Shown here: piece by piece, positions 45,492 through 53,663 of the stretch
How the letters are laid out: each line of letters starts with the position of its first letter
Numbering within the stretch: the stretch's first letter is position 1
NCBI RefSeq assembly: GCF_019976975.1
Contig: NZ_AP024630.1
Span: 124,001 to 188,000, forward strand
DNA length: 64,000 nt
Origin: Arthrobacter sp. NtRootA1
GTDB lineage: Bacteria > Actinomycetota > Actinomycetes > Actinomycetales > Micrococcaceae
Direction of reading: 5' to 3'
Program-made: the position numbers and the translations under genes
Notes under the pieces: model-generated
Seen by the model: only the letters and a program-made list of their open reading frames with translations
Databases searched by the model: none
What the model was told of the DNA's origin: nothing

Positions 45492-46507
45492 CGGAGGTCC
45501 GCCAGGGGTGAGAATGCCAACTCAAGGACGAATGCCGCGGCGGCCGTGACGAGGGGTGTGGCCACCCAGAACAGGAGAATCCTGCGCACGAGACGCCTAT
45601 TGGTGGTGGCGAAGCGCTGGTTGGTGCCTGCTCCCAGCACGGACGCCGTCAGGGTGTGCGTGGTGGAGAGCGGCAACTGCAAGCCGATGGCCCCGACGAA
45701 GAGCATCACGGACGTCAGCGTTTGAGCCACAAACCCTCGAAGAGGGTCCACGCGGATCAACTTGTGACCCAGGGTGTGCGAGATCCTCCAGCCACCAAAC
45801 ATGGTGCCAGCTGTCAGCATGATCGCAGTCAGAAGGAGGATCCACAGGGGGAGTTCACCCCCACTGGACAACCCGGCCGCCACGAGGGCCAGCAGGAGAA
45901 CGGCGGCTGTACGCTGACCGTCCTGAAGCCCATGGCCGAACGCAACAGCCGCAGCAGACACAGCCTGCGCGCGGCGGAAACGCCTGTTGATGACATTCGG
46001 CTGCGTGTAGCGTGCCGCCCAAGTCACCGGCCATACGAGCAGGTATGCGGCAACGAAAGCGATCAAAGGGGACAGGACCAAAGGCAGCGCCACCTGGGTA
46101 AGGAGGACGTTGTCCACACCGTTGATCGAGTTCCCGCCCACCAGCGCGCTCGCAGCGCCTGCGCCGATCAGGCCGCCCACAAGTGAGTTGGTGGAAGACA
46201 AAGGGATGCCCCGCCACCACGCGTACACGCCCCAGATGATGGAGGCGGCGAGGGCAGAGGTCAGCATCGAGAGCCCGCCAATGCCATTGGGAAGTGTGAT
46301 CCAGGACTGCGTGAACGCGAGCACGAAGCTGCCGCTGAGCATGGCGCCGATGAAGTTGAAAACAGCTGCCAGGAGAACCGCCACGGATGGCGTGAGGGCT
46401 CGTGTCCTCGTGGATAGTGCTACGGCATTGGAGACGTCGCGAAAGCCGTTGAGAAACGCGAACCCTGAAGCCAAACCCACCACGAGGACCAGGAATGCAA
46501 CGATCAC
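45482..46507 (-). CDS. pit: PiT-family inorganic phosphate transporter
   Basis: A 341-residue membrane protein of the PHO4/PiT family, a low-affinity phosphate:cation symporter. The two signature repeats are NGFRDVSNAVALSTRTRALT near the start and FGHGLQDGQRTAAVLL in the middle. LSSTNSLVGGLIGAG and LSTTHTLTASVLGAG are the paired substrate-site loops. It starts with GTG 46507, 1 nt after the stop of the DUF47 gene, so the two are co-translated. The last two codons and the stop lie in the palindromic repeat. The gene faces pstSCAB. Confidence 0.92.
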   Translation of the reverse strand: MIVAFLVLVVGLASGFAFLNGFRDVSNAVALSTRTRALTPSVAVLLAAVFNFIGAMLSGSFVLAFTQSWITLPNGIGGLSMLTSALAASIIWGVYAWWRGIPLSSTNSLVGGLIGAGAASALVGGNSINGVDNVLLTQVALPLVLSPLIAFVAAYLLVWPVTWAARYTQPNVINRRFRRAQAVSAAAVAFGHGLQDGQRTAAVLLLALVAAGLSSGGELPLWILLLTAIMLTAGTMFGGWRISHTLGHKLIRVDPLRGFVAQTLTSVMLFVGAIGLQLPLSTTHTLTASVLGAGTNQRFATTNRRLVRRILLFWVATPLVTAAAAFVLELAFSPLADLRPN

Positions 46508-46508
46508 G

Positions 46509-47126
46509 TCATGATTCCTTGACGATTATGCTGCCCACCTGTGTGGCGACCTTCCGCATATCCTTGGTCACTTCCACCAGCTGGTTGGCGATGTCCCGGT
46601 GCCGGGCATACTGGGTGGACTTCATATCCTTCAGCATCTCGGCCACCCAGGTGCGGTGGGTTCGCTCTGCACGTTTTGCCAGCCTGAGGATCTCAATCCA
46701 GTAGTCCTCAAGTTCATCGAGGTCCTCAAGCTTTCGCATGGCGTCCACCGTCAGCTCGGCTTGGCGGCTGATGATCTCCAGTTGATCGGCCGCGCGCTTC
46801 GGCAGGCGCTCAAGCTTGTAGAGGGCAACCAACTCGCCCGCGGCGTCGAGCTTCTCCATTGCCTCGTTGAGGTGGCGGGACAGAGCGTACATGTCCTCGC
46901 GGGGGAGCGGGTTCACAAAGCTGGTGCGCATGTGCGTCAGGAGAGCAAAGTGCAGGTCCAGGGACTTCGACTCATGCTCGTGAAGTTCCTCAGTCAGGCG
47001 TTCATGCTCACTGGCCTGGGCGCCGAGGATCTCTGAGAGTGTTCCGGTGGCGGCCACAATGACGCTGGCCATCTGCGCGAGCAGTACCAGCCCGGCAGGT
47101 TCCTGGGGGAAAAGGCGCAGCTTCAT
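46509..47126 (-). CDS. DUF47 (PhoU-like) phosphate transport accessory protein
   Basis: A 205-residue all-helical protein, with EHERLTEELHEHESKSLDLH in the first bundle and LEDLDELEDYWIEILRLAKR in the second. DUF47 proteins resemble PhoU and are almost always encoded next to PiT transporters, which they appear to control. Here the PiT gene follows after 1 nt. Start ATG 47126, GGAAG nearby. A possible minus-strand -10 box TAAAGT lies about 70-80 nt upstream, flanked by ACCGGT palindromes. Confidence 0.9.
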   Translation of the reverse strand: MKLRLFPQEPAGLVLLAQMASVIVAATGTLSEILGAQASEHERLTEELHEHESKSLDLHFALLTHMRTSFVNPLPREDMYALSRHLNEAMEKLDAAGELVALYKLERLPKRAADQLEIISRQAELTVDAMRKLEDLDELEDYWIEILRLAKRAERTHRTWVAEMLKDMKSTQYARHRDIANQLVEVTKDMRKVATQVGSIIVKES

Positions 47127-47292
47127 ATCGCTTCCGGGCCGGGGACGGATGGGCTGCGGGCTGCTTGACTTGACGCTTCCCGCTTCGGCCCCAACTTTAC
47201 CGGTACGACGACGGCCACCGGTAAGTCGGCGGGTGTGGTCGCCGGCTCATATTCAGGGGTGGCTAGCCCTGAACTGCTTCCGGGCATAAAAA

Positions 47293-47378
47293 TGGTGCCG
47301 AACCGGATACGCCTCTCGGCGGTAGGCCGCTCGAAGCGGCTATAAGTTGAAGCCCGGGGGTTTCGCGGTTCGGCACCA
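47293..47378 (-). ncRNA. Structured RNA candidate with a 13-bp closing stem
   Basis: TGGTGCCGAACCG (47293-47305) is the exact complement of CGGTTCGGCACCA (47366-47378). Inside are at least two hairpins, CGCC/GGCG (310-321 of this kilobase) and GCCGCT/AGCGGC (47326-47340), so the whole folds as a multibranch structure. On the minus strand it is followed by TTTTTAT, like a terminator, and TTGACT lies upstream. It is 82 nt downstream of a hypothetical gene and about 165 nt upstream of DUF47-PiT. I do not recognise an Rfam family. The other parts of 47127-47460 hold no gene. Confidence 0.5.
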
Positions 47379-47460
47379 GTTTCAGTGTTCTACGTCGGTG
47401 GGGCTAAGTCAACATTGACAGGCGAGGCCAGACGTGGGTAAATTTCGGGGTTTTTCGCCC

Positions 47461-48120
47461 CTAATCCAGCTCTCCCAATCGCCATGCGTTGGCGGCGTGT
47501 TCGAGGTCCTCAGCCGTCTTTACCAGCTGGTGTGAGTTGCGTGTGAGCTTGCTTGCATGGCTTTCATTGCTGTGCTCCGCCCCGTCCGCCAGGGTCGCCT
47601 GGCCGAGCGCAACAACCCGACAAAATGCAGCGGAACGTTCCAGCGCGACGTCGAAATCGCCGTCGAAGGCGCCAGACAAAATAGCGTCGGCCATGGTCTT
47701 CATTTCGTCGGCTCCCGGTGGCTCCGCTGCCCCTGCAACCACGTTGGATACCTGGGCGGTGTCGCGGCCCGCCCTGAAGTATACGGAAATGCGCTCGGGG
47801 TTCTGGATGGTGGCGGCGCGGAGGGCATAGAGCCTCCACAAAGCGCCGGGCAGGGAACGGGCGGGGCTTTCGGCCCACATCTCGGCGATGGCTTCGAGGC
47901 CCTGCTCGTCGGCAAGCTTCACCAGGCGACGGGTGACTTTGGGGTCGTCGCTGTCACGGCCACGTTTTACGAGCGCCTGGGCGGCCAGGTGGGCAGCCTC
48001 GGAGACGCGGGCGGGATCTGCTCCACCAGCGAACGGTTCGAAATCGATGGGCGCGAAGGGCTTGGGCTTGTGGTGCCTGTTCGCTCCGCCGTAAGCACGT
48101 GATCCTGGCTGTTCGCTCAT
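47461..48120 (-). CDS. Conserved hypothetical protein
   Basis: A 219-residue soluble, Ala-rich helical protein. The N-terminal 35 residues are polar and basic (NRHHKPKPFAPIDFEPF). A helical body follows, with SPARSLPGALWRLYALRAATI and NPERISVYFRAGRDTAQVSN, and the C-terminal end is LVKTAEDLEHAANAWRLGEL. I recall similar actinobacterial proteins without a known role but cannot name a domain. Start ATG 48120. It is transcribed away from the tRNA-Lys gene. Confidence 0.7.
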   Translation of the reverse strand: MSEQPGSRAYGGANRHHKPKPFAPIDFEPFAGGADPARVSEAAHLAAQALVKRGRDSDDPKVTRRLVKLADEQGLEAIAEMWAESPARSLPGALWRLYALRAATIQNPERISVYFRAGRDTAQVSNVVAGAAEPPGADEMKTMADAILSGAFDGDFDVALERSAAFCRVVALGQATLADGAEHSNESHASKLTRNSHQLVKTAEDLEHAANAWRLGELD

Positions 48121-48360
48121 GAGTTCACCGTACTCCTGTGCCCCTGATGGGGTCGAGTAACGGTTTCTTTGGCTGCTTTCTTGTTGCCCGCGCGCCTTCC
48201 CGACCTAATTTGCCGCCGGAGGAGGGCCGACACGCCGCTGCCGCCGCGCGCCGTCGTCGGCTGTTTGCTCAAAATGGGTCACGACGCCGCGTTGCCGACT
48301 CCGTTCCTCGACTTGCTTGACGTTGAGGTACAGTATTCATGGCTGTTTCAACAGCTGGAG

Positions 48361-48433
48361 GGGCCTTTAGCTCAGTTGGTAGAGCATCGGACTTTTAATC
48401 CGTGGGTCGTGGGTTCGATCCCCACAGGGCCCA
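48361..48433 (+). tRNA. tRNA-Lys (anticodon UUU)
   Basis: A 73-nt cloverleaf. The acceptor stem is GGGCCTT/AGGGCCC with a G-T pair, the D arm is GCTCAGTTGGTAGAGC, the anticodon loop is CTTTTAA (anticodon TTT), and the T arm is GTGGGTTCGATCCCCAC. The discriminator base is A433 of this kilobase; CCA is not encoded. A terminator follows. Confidence 0.96.
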
Positions 48434-48443
48434 CCCTTTCTGC

Positions 48444-48480
48444 AGGCCGGAGACGTTGAGTCTCCGGCCTGTTTTTATTT
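48444..48480 (+). terminator. Terminator of tRNA-Lys
   Basis: AGGCCGGAGAC (48444-48454) pairs exactly with GTCTCCGGCCT (48460-48470), followed by GTTTTTATTT. Confidence 0.92.
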
Positions 48481-48578
48481 CCGCCGTGCGGCGAACCCCG
48501 CAAGCCTCAACCGAACAATCCTGGGTTTCCCGGAAAAACTTCTTGACTCGCACACCCAGCCCCCACCAACATGGTTTC

Positions 48579-48590
48579 TATAACGTTGTA
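48579..48590 (+). promoter_or_regulatory. Possible LacI-type operator of the GH51 gene
   Basis: TATAACGTTGTA is palindromic at 10 of 12 positions around AACGTT, like many LacI-family operators. It lies 38 nt before the start codon. A LacI-type regulator is encoded at 53664, but a link is only a guess. Confidence 0.35.
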
Positions 48591-48628
48591 AATTGACTCA
48601 ATCCACAGCAAGCAGACAAGGACGCCCT

Positions 48629-50161
48629 TTGGGAACCCAGAACCCGGAAACCCCGACCGCCAAAATCACCATCGATCCCGCATTCATCGTGGGTCCCGTC
48701 AGGCGGAAGACCTTCGGTGCCTTCGTCGAGCACCTGGGCAGATGCGTCTACACAGGCATCTTCGAACCCGAACACCCAAAGGCGGACGAGGACGGTTTCC
48801 GTACCGATGTCCTGGAACTCACGAAAGAGTTGGGTGTCTCCACGGTCCGGTATCCCGGAGGTAACTTCGTCTCCGGCTACCGCTGGGAAGACGGAGTGGG
48901 GCCAAAGAAGGACCGCCCAACGAGGCTTGACCTTGCCTGGCACTCAAGCGACCCAAACCTGGTGGGTGTGGACGAGTTTGCCAAGTGGTCCCGGAAAGCC
49001 GGTGTCGAGCCCATGATGGCGGTTAACCTGGGCACCCGCGGGACGCAGGAAGCACTGGACATCCTGGAGTACTGCAATATCAAAGGCGGCACGGCCCTAT
49101 CCGAACAGCGCAAGGAGAATGGCGCCGTCGAGCCCCACAACATCACTATGTGGTGCCTCGGGAACGAGATGGATGGCTTCTGGCAGATCGGCCACAAGGA
49201 GGCCGGCGAGTATGCTCGCCTCGCCGCCGAAACTGCCCGGGCCATGCGCATGGTCAACCCGGACCTGGAGCTGGTGGCATGCGGAAGTTCCGGCCCGACT
49301 ATGCCCACCTTCGGAGAATGGGAGCGCGTTGTCCTCACCGAGACGTATGAGCTAGTGGACCTGATCTCCGCGCACCAGTACTTCGAGGACTTCGGTGACC
49401 TGCAGGAGCACCTGTCTGCCGGGCACCGGATGGAGGCCTTCATCAAGGACCTCGTCGCCCACATCGATCACGTGAAGTCCGCAACCAAATCGGAAAAGCA
49501 GATCAACATCTCCTTCGATGAATGGAATGTGTGGCACGGTTCCCGCGACGAGTCCAAAGTGCCCACGGGTGATGATTGGCCTGTTGCGCCGGTTCTGCTG
49601 GAGGATCGCTATACGGTGGCGGACGCCGTTGTGGTGGGGGACCTGCTCATCGCATTGCTTCGCAACACGGATCGCGTCCACTCCGCCAGCCTCGCGCAGC
49701 TGGTCAACGTCATTGCACCGATCATGACCGAGCCGGGCGGGCGCTCCTGGAAGCAGACCACGTTCCACCCGTTCGCGCTCACCTCCCAGCATGCCTCGGG
49801 CACGGTGCTGAATCTCGCTGTTGAGTCGCCGGAGCTGGACAGCGAAAAGACGGCAAGCTTCAACGCGCTGTCTGCCGTGGCTACCTACGACGCCGAAGCC
49901 AAGGAGGTTGTGGTTTTCGCCGTGAACCGTTCGGCGACGGACGCACTCACGCTCGACGCCGCCGTCGGGGGTTTGGGGACCACCAGCCTCATTGAGGCCG
50001 TCACCTACACGAACAAGGACCCGTACTGGCAGGCAACTGCGGATGATTCGACGTCCGTCCTGCCCTCAGAGAACGTCAGTGTAACGCTCGACGGCGGCCG
50101 ACTCACCGCGGCGCTTCCGGCCGTGAGCTGGAGCATGATCCGGTTGTCGGTGGATTCCTAG
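48629..50161 (+). CDS. Alpha-L-arabinofuranosidase, family GH51
   Basis: A 510-residue intracellular glycosidase that releases arabinose from arabinan or arabinoxylan oligosaccharides. The (beta/alpha)8 barrel has VRYPGGNFVSGYRWEDGVGP near the start, the acid/base Glu180 in CLGNEMDG and the nucleophile Glu298 in FDEWNVW. The C-terminal beta domain ends with ALPAVSWSMIRLS. There is no signal peptide. I chose TTG 48629 because AAGGA lies 6 nt before it; an earlier TTG at 48593 has none. No other sugar genes are adjacent. Confidence 0.92.
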   Translation: MGTQNPETPTAKITIDPAFIVGPVRRKTFGAFVEHLGRCVYTGIFEPEHPKADEDGFRTDVLELTKELGVSTVRYPGGNFVSGYRWEDGVGPKKDRPTRLDLAWHSSDPNLVGVDEFAKWSRKAGVEPMMAVNLGTRGTQEALDILEYCNIKGGTALSEQRKENGAVEPHNITMWCLGNEMDGFWQIGHKEAGEYARLAAETARAMRMVNPDLELVACGSSGPTMPTFGEWERVVLTETYELVDLISAHQYFEDFGDLQEHLSAGHRMEAFIKDLVAHIDHVKSATKSEKQINISFDEWNVWHGSRDESKVPTGDDWPVAPVLLEDRYTVADAVVVGDLLIALLRNTDRVHSASLAQLVNVIAPIMTEPGGRSWKQTTFHPFALTSQHASGTVLNLAVESPELDSEKTASFNALSAVATYDAEAKEVVVFAVNRSATDALTLDAAVGGLGTTSLIEAVTYTNKDPYWQATADDSTSVLPSENVSVTLDGGRLTAALPAVSWSMIRLSVDS

Positions 50162-50547
50162 GCGATCGCTTGCGATCCGTCCTGGAAGATCGGATACAGC
50201 GAAATCGGTGTGACCTTCGCTTCTGACGGAGCGTCCTGGAAGGGCTCCGGCGCCTGAGTTGCGGGCGTCGGAGCTGGTTGCCCGGCCGCGACGATTTCCA
50301 GGGATTCCATATCCAGCAGTCGTCGGCTCCCGGTTTCTGCATCCTGGAGCCAGAACAAATCGGTACCTGCGACTGTCTTGAGCACCGTGCCCCGGTGGTA
50401 AAGGCGGCCGTTGTGCCACGCCTCTATGTATTCGCCGGGGCTGAGAGCGTGTGGCTCCTCCTGGCTGCCCGGCAACGTGCCAAAGGCCTGCGCCAAGCTG
50501 GCCTGCGTCTTCAGCGCCTGGAAAAGATCCCTGTTTGCCGCGCTCAT
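50158..50547 (-). CDS. Hypothetical protein
   Basis: A 129-residue protein. ALSPGEYIEAWHNGRLYHRG and TVLKTVAGTDLFWLQDAETG look like a small beta-barrel domain. A Pro/Ala-rich linker and a short C-terminal segment follow. No family is recognised. Start ATG 50547 has AGGGGAG upstream on the coding strand. The stop overlaps that of the GH51 gene. Confidence 0.65.
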   Translation of the reverse strand: MSAANRDLFQALKTQASLAQAFGTLPGSQEEPHALSPGEYIEAWHNGRLYHRGTVLKTVAGTDLFWLQDAETGSRRLLDMESLEIVAAGQPAPTPATQAPEPFQDAPSEAKVTPISLYPIFQDGSQAIA

Positions 50548-50658
50548 GTTTGCTCCCCTCAGCCGGTTGCTGCCATCTTTGGCCGAATGGCCTTGTGGCT
50601 CCAGCCTTCCGCATACATGTTGCAGGGGCGTTGCAGGCGGATGAGCGCTGTGTGACAG

Positions 50659-50994
50659 CTAGGAGGGATCGGCTTCGTCGCTTGGAAGATCAGGCTCGGA
50701 ATCAGCAGGACCGGCGTCGGAACCGTTGGAATCCGAGGAGGGAACCTCGTCAGCGTATGGAGCGTGGGGACCGGCTTGGTTGTTCAGGAGCTCGTTTGCC
50801 GCCATTGCCAGGAGGTCCCTTTCCAATTCCGGGACGGACAGCATTCCCTGCAGGTACGCCTCCACTTCGTACTCACCCACGGACCCGCCGATGCTGAAGT
50901 ACTGCAGCCACAGTGTGCCCGTGCTGATCCGCGCCGCGGTGAGGGCTTCCAGTAGCCTTCGGCGTTGCTCGGGTTCTTTACGTTCGAAGCCCAT
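50659..50994 (-). CDS. Hypothetical protein next to GAF-ANTAR genes
   Basis: A 111-residue protein with an N-terminal helical part (RRRLLEALTAARISTGTLWL and SVGEYEVEAYLQGMLSVPEL) and an acidic, Ser/Pro-rich tail (SSDSNGSDAGPADSEPDLPS). No domain is recognised. It starts 11 nt after the stop of the GAF-ANTAR gene upstream and probably shares its transcript. Confidence 0.65.
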   Translation of the reverse strand: MGFERKEPEQRRRLLEALTAARISTGTLWLQYFSIGGSVGEYEVEAYLQGMLSVPELERDLLAMAANELLNNQAGPHAPYADEVPSSDSNGSDAGPADSEPDLPSDEADPS

Positions 50995-51005
50995 ATCCCG
51001 CGGCC

Positions 51006-51728
51006 TTAGTTGTGGTCTGCCGGGATCCCGGCTACAAGCTCGGCGCTGACTTCCTGCAGGGTTATGCTTTGGTCGCGGGCGTTCCCTATCAGTTGCTGCA
51101 GGGCCCGTTCTTGGGTGATCTTGTGGCGTTCCATCAATATTCCGCAGGCCCGGTTGACCAGATCGCGGCTGTACAGCGCGGCCTGCAGGCCCGCACTGAT
51201 GCGCTTGGGGGTTTCGCTGCTTTGAATGTGGGAAAGAAGAGTGGCGGCCGGGGAAGCGAAGAGCTCCATTAGCGTGACTGTGCCTGCGTCAAAGACCGAA
51301 GGTTCCGGCGCGTAGACCTTAATAGCCCCGATGCTGTGCCCGTTCGCGATCAAGGGTGCGCTGACCGCCGATTTGATGGGAAGGGAGCTGACGGCTGTGC
51401 GCCATTCAGGCCACCGTGGGTCCGTGCTTAGGTCCTCGATAAGCACGGGTTCTTCCGAAGCCCAAGCCGTAAGGCAAGGCCCTTGGCCCAACTCGTATTG
51501 CAGGAAGTCTGCCTGTTCCACGATGCTGTCAGTGAAGCCGGTGCTGGTCCTGCGTGCCTGCGAATCGAGGATGGAGACTCCTGCGCCAAGGGTGCCGGGT
51601 ACGGATTCCTTGATGGCCTGCGACAGGCTTTGAACGGCTTGGTCAACCTTTTCCTCGGTCAACAGGAGGCCCAGGATCCGGCCGATGGCGCCCGAGAGTT
51701 CGTCCAGAGGAAGCTGCTTCTTGGTCAT
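51006..51728 (-). CDS. GAF-ANTAR regulator 1
   Basis: A 240-residue signalling protein. The N-terminal GAF domain (about 20-160) has LGAGVSILDSQARRTSTGFT, the YELGQGPCLTAW motif common to this group and KSAVSAPLIANGHSIGAIKV. The C-terminal ANTAR domain (about 175-232) has LQAALYSRDLVNRACGILME and TQERALQQLIGNARDQS. ANTAR domains bind paired RNA hairpins and act as antiterminators. The ligand or stress signal is unknown. It heads a minus-strand pair with the hypothetical gene at 50659; its leader has two hairpins. Confidence 0.9.
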   Translation of the reverse strand: MTKKQLPLDELSGAIGRILGLLLTEEKVDQAVQSLSQAIKESVPGTLGAGVSILDSQARRTSTGFTDSIVEQADFLQYELGQGPCLTAWASEEPVLIEDLSTDPRWPEWRTAVSSLPIKSAVSAPLIANGHSIGAIKVYAPEPSVFDAGTVTLMELFASPAATLLSHIQSSETPKRISAGLQAALYSRDLVNRACGILMERHKITQERALQQLIGNARDQSITLQEVSAELVAGIPADHN

Positions 51729-51747
51729 GACCTTCTTCCCGGCCGTT

Positions 51748-51810
51748 CAGGTCGGCTGGCCGACTGAAACATTCTTTGAAATCGCTGGACTCCCGTGTTC
51801 CAAGTCCAGC
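51748..51810 (-). promoter_or_regulatory. Two leader hairpins before GAF-ANTAR gene 1
   Basis: On the coding strand, GCTGGACT/AGTCCAGC (51784-51810, 11-nt loop) comes first, then a hairpin built from TCGG/CCGA with CAG/CTG outside (51748-51766). ANTAR targets are typically two hairpins in series, but those have 6-nt loops, which I do not see. Confidence 0.4.
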
Positions 51811-51856
51811 CTAATGGGTTTTTGACCAGAAAAACCGCATGTAGACAGGTTCCTTG

Positions 51857-52651
51857 CTATTCTTCGAAAGCTGCGGAGATCCTTCGGTCGCCGGCAATAT
51901 GGGCGATGATCCCCTGTGCCACTACCCGGAGTTTGATGTTGCGGTGGCTGGACGCGCTGACGAGGATTTGGAAGGCCGCGTCCCGGCTGCAGCGGTTCTG
52001 CGCCATGATGATTCCAACGGCGGTGTCGATGGTGGTGCGGGATTCGAGAGCGGCGGTGAGGTTCTCGCGCGCGTCCCGCAGCTGGGCGATCTTCAAGGCC
52101 AGGTGGAGAGCTTTTGCGCCTGTGGCCGTGACGCGCTCTGCCGACAAGAGGTCCTCGTGGGTGAAGCCATGGGGGCGAGTGGAGTAGAGATTCACCACAG
52201 CCTCCGCCGTGCTGTTCAATTCCATCGGGAGGGCGAGCACGGAGCCCACGTTGGAGGCCGCTGCGGCCCGCATGTACTCAGGCCAGCGATCTTCCTCGTA
52301 AACGTTCGGGACGTGGCTGATCGTTCGTGTACGAAGGGCAGAAAGGCAAGGGCCATCGCCGAAGCTGTTCTGGATTTCGTCCAACTTCCGGGCCAGTGGA
52401 TCGCTATCGGCCACGGCCACGGGTTTCTTCTGCCGGATGACTGTTACTCCGCAGGCAATTGTATTTCCGTTTCTAGTGAGCTTCTGCGCAGTCAACTCAG
52501 CCAGGTCCTGGAGGAATTCACGGATATCGGCATTCTCCACCAAGAGATCCTGCAGATGCTCAACGAAGTCCGTCAGATCCAGTTTGTCCTCATAGGGACC
52601 AAGAAAACTGGGAGGGCTGGCGATGTGGCGCGACGCCTGTGTTTCAGTCAT
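51857..52651 (-). CDS. GAF-ANTAR regulator 2
   Basis: A 264-residue GAF-ANTAR protein. The GAF domain has IACGVTVIRQKKPVAVADSD, the NSFGDGPCLSALR motif and EDRWPEYMRAAAASNVGSVL. The ANTAR part is LTAALESRTTIDTAVGIIMA followed by CSRDAAFQILVSASSHRNIK. Its ATG overlaps the TAA of regulator 3 by 1 nt (TAATG), so the two are coupled. It ends 128 nt before regulator 1. Confidence 0.9.
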   Translation of the reverse strand: MTETQASRHIASPPSFLGPYEDKLDLTDFVEHLQDLLVENADIREFLQDLAELTAQKLTRNGNTIACGVTVIRQKKPVAVADSDPLARKLDEIQNSFGDGPCLSALRTRTISHVPNVYEEDRWPEYMRAAAASNVGSVLALPMELNSTAEAVVNLYSTRPHGFTHEDLLSAERVTATGAKALHLALKIAQLRDARENLTAALESRTTIDTAVGIIMAQNRCSRDAAFQILVSASSHRNIKLRVVAQGIIAHIAGDRRISAAFEE

Positions 52652-53430
52652 TATCTTTCCTTACTATTCCTGAGCCCTACTGCCCCGCCGGTTCTATCCG
52701 GCCCGTCTGAATGTGAGTTCCCCTTATCTTCGCTACCTGCCCGCTGGAGGATGTCTTCTGCTATTTCATGCAGCCGCTTATCGCTGTTGCGGGATGCCAA
52801 CTGGATGAGCCTGAGCGCGGAGTCCCTGCTGCAACGGTTCTGGATCATGATGAGGGAGATAGCCGCATCGACTATCGCCCGCGACTCAAAAGCTGAGCGC
52901 AAATGAACAGGATATGGGTCCGGGGTGTGCAGGCGAAGGGCCAGCCGCAGGATCCTGGATAAGGATTCCGCGTGCTTCCCTATGGATGCCACCGTTTCAG
53001 GATCGAACGTGCCTGCTTCGATTGAGTAGCAATTCAGTGCGGCGCGTGAGTCATCGTCGGTGGTGATCGGTACCGCCAACATGGTCTTGATACCTTCCTG
53101 CGAGACAGCGTCAGCGTAATGGTGCCAGCGGACGTCGGCCTGAAGATCATCAACCAAAATGGTCTGTTGCTGCCGGAGCGCGGTAAGGCACGGCCCGTCG
53201 TCGAACTCGTACTGTTTCTCGTCCAGGCGTTGAGCCGCCTCTGTGCTGCTCGCGACAGTGGCCGGGCCCCCGTTCCGCTCGACGGTGATGGCGCAGAGCA
53301 TGGGGACATCCCCGCCCAACAAGGATGCCGAAATGGTGGTCAAGCCCAAGAGGAATTCCGTGAAGCCCGGGCTCTCCAGCAGCAGGTCCTGCAATTGCTC
53401 CGCTGTGGGTACTGCATCGTTCTGGGCCAT
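52651..53430 (-). CDS. GAF-ANTAR regulator 3
   Basis: A 259-residue GAF-ANTAR protein. It shows MLCAITVERNGGPATVASST and EFDDGPCLTALRQQQTILVD in the GAF domain and LRSAFESRAIVDAAISLIMI with CSRDSALRLIQLASRNSDKR in the ANTAR domain. The C-terminal tail is polar. ATG 53430 was chosen because GAGG lies 6 nt before it; a GTG 17 codons earlier gives a weaker extension. First gene of the regulator run; close in sequence to regulator 2. Confidence 0.88.
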   Translation of the reverse strand: MAQNDAVPTAEQLQDLLLESPGFTEFLLGLTTISASLLGGDVPMLCAITVERNGGPATVASSTEAAQRLDEKQYEFDDGPCLTALRQQQTILVDDLQADVRWHHYADAVSQEGIKTMLAVPITTDDDSRAALNCYSIEAGTFDPETVASIGKHAESLSRILRLALRLHTPDPYPVHLRSAFESRAIVDAAISLIMIQNRCSRDSALRLIQLASRNSDKRLHEIAEDILQRAGSEDKGNSHSDGPDRTGGAVGLRNSKER

Positions 53431-53663
53431 TTCGGCCTCATTCCAGGCAACGCCAGAGCGATTGACTCCAGCTGGCGGCAATGCGCTCGAGTTCGCGCAC
53501 AGCCCGGATATTCAACTCCGGACCTATTTAGCCACACCCGAAATCTCCTACTACCGACACTACGCCTGAGCACTGCAACACAACAGAGCCACGTGATCTG
53601 CAACGATGTATCCCAGCAGCCCGGTGCTCGGATCCGGGGCAAAGGTATTGAAGGGGCAAATTG

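Noticed and set aside
48361-48600. Integrated element at tRNA-Lys
   Set aside because: The tRNA is intact and no integrase or repeated 3' end is present; a terminator and GH51 gene follow.
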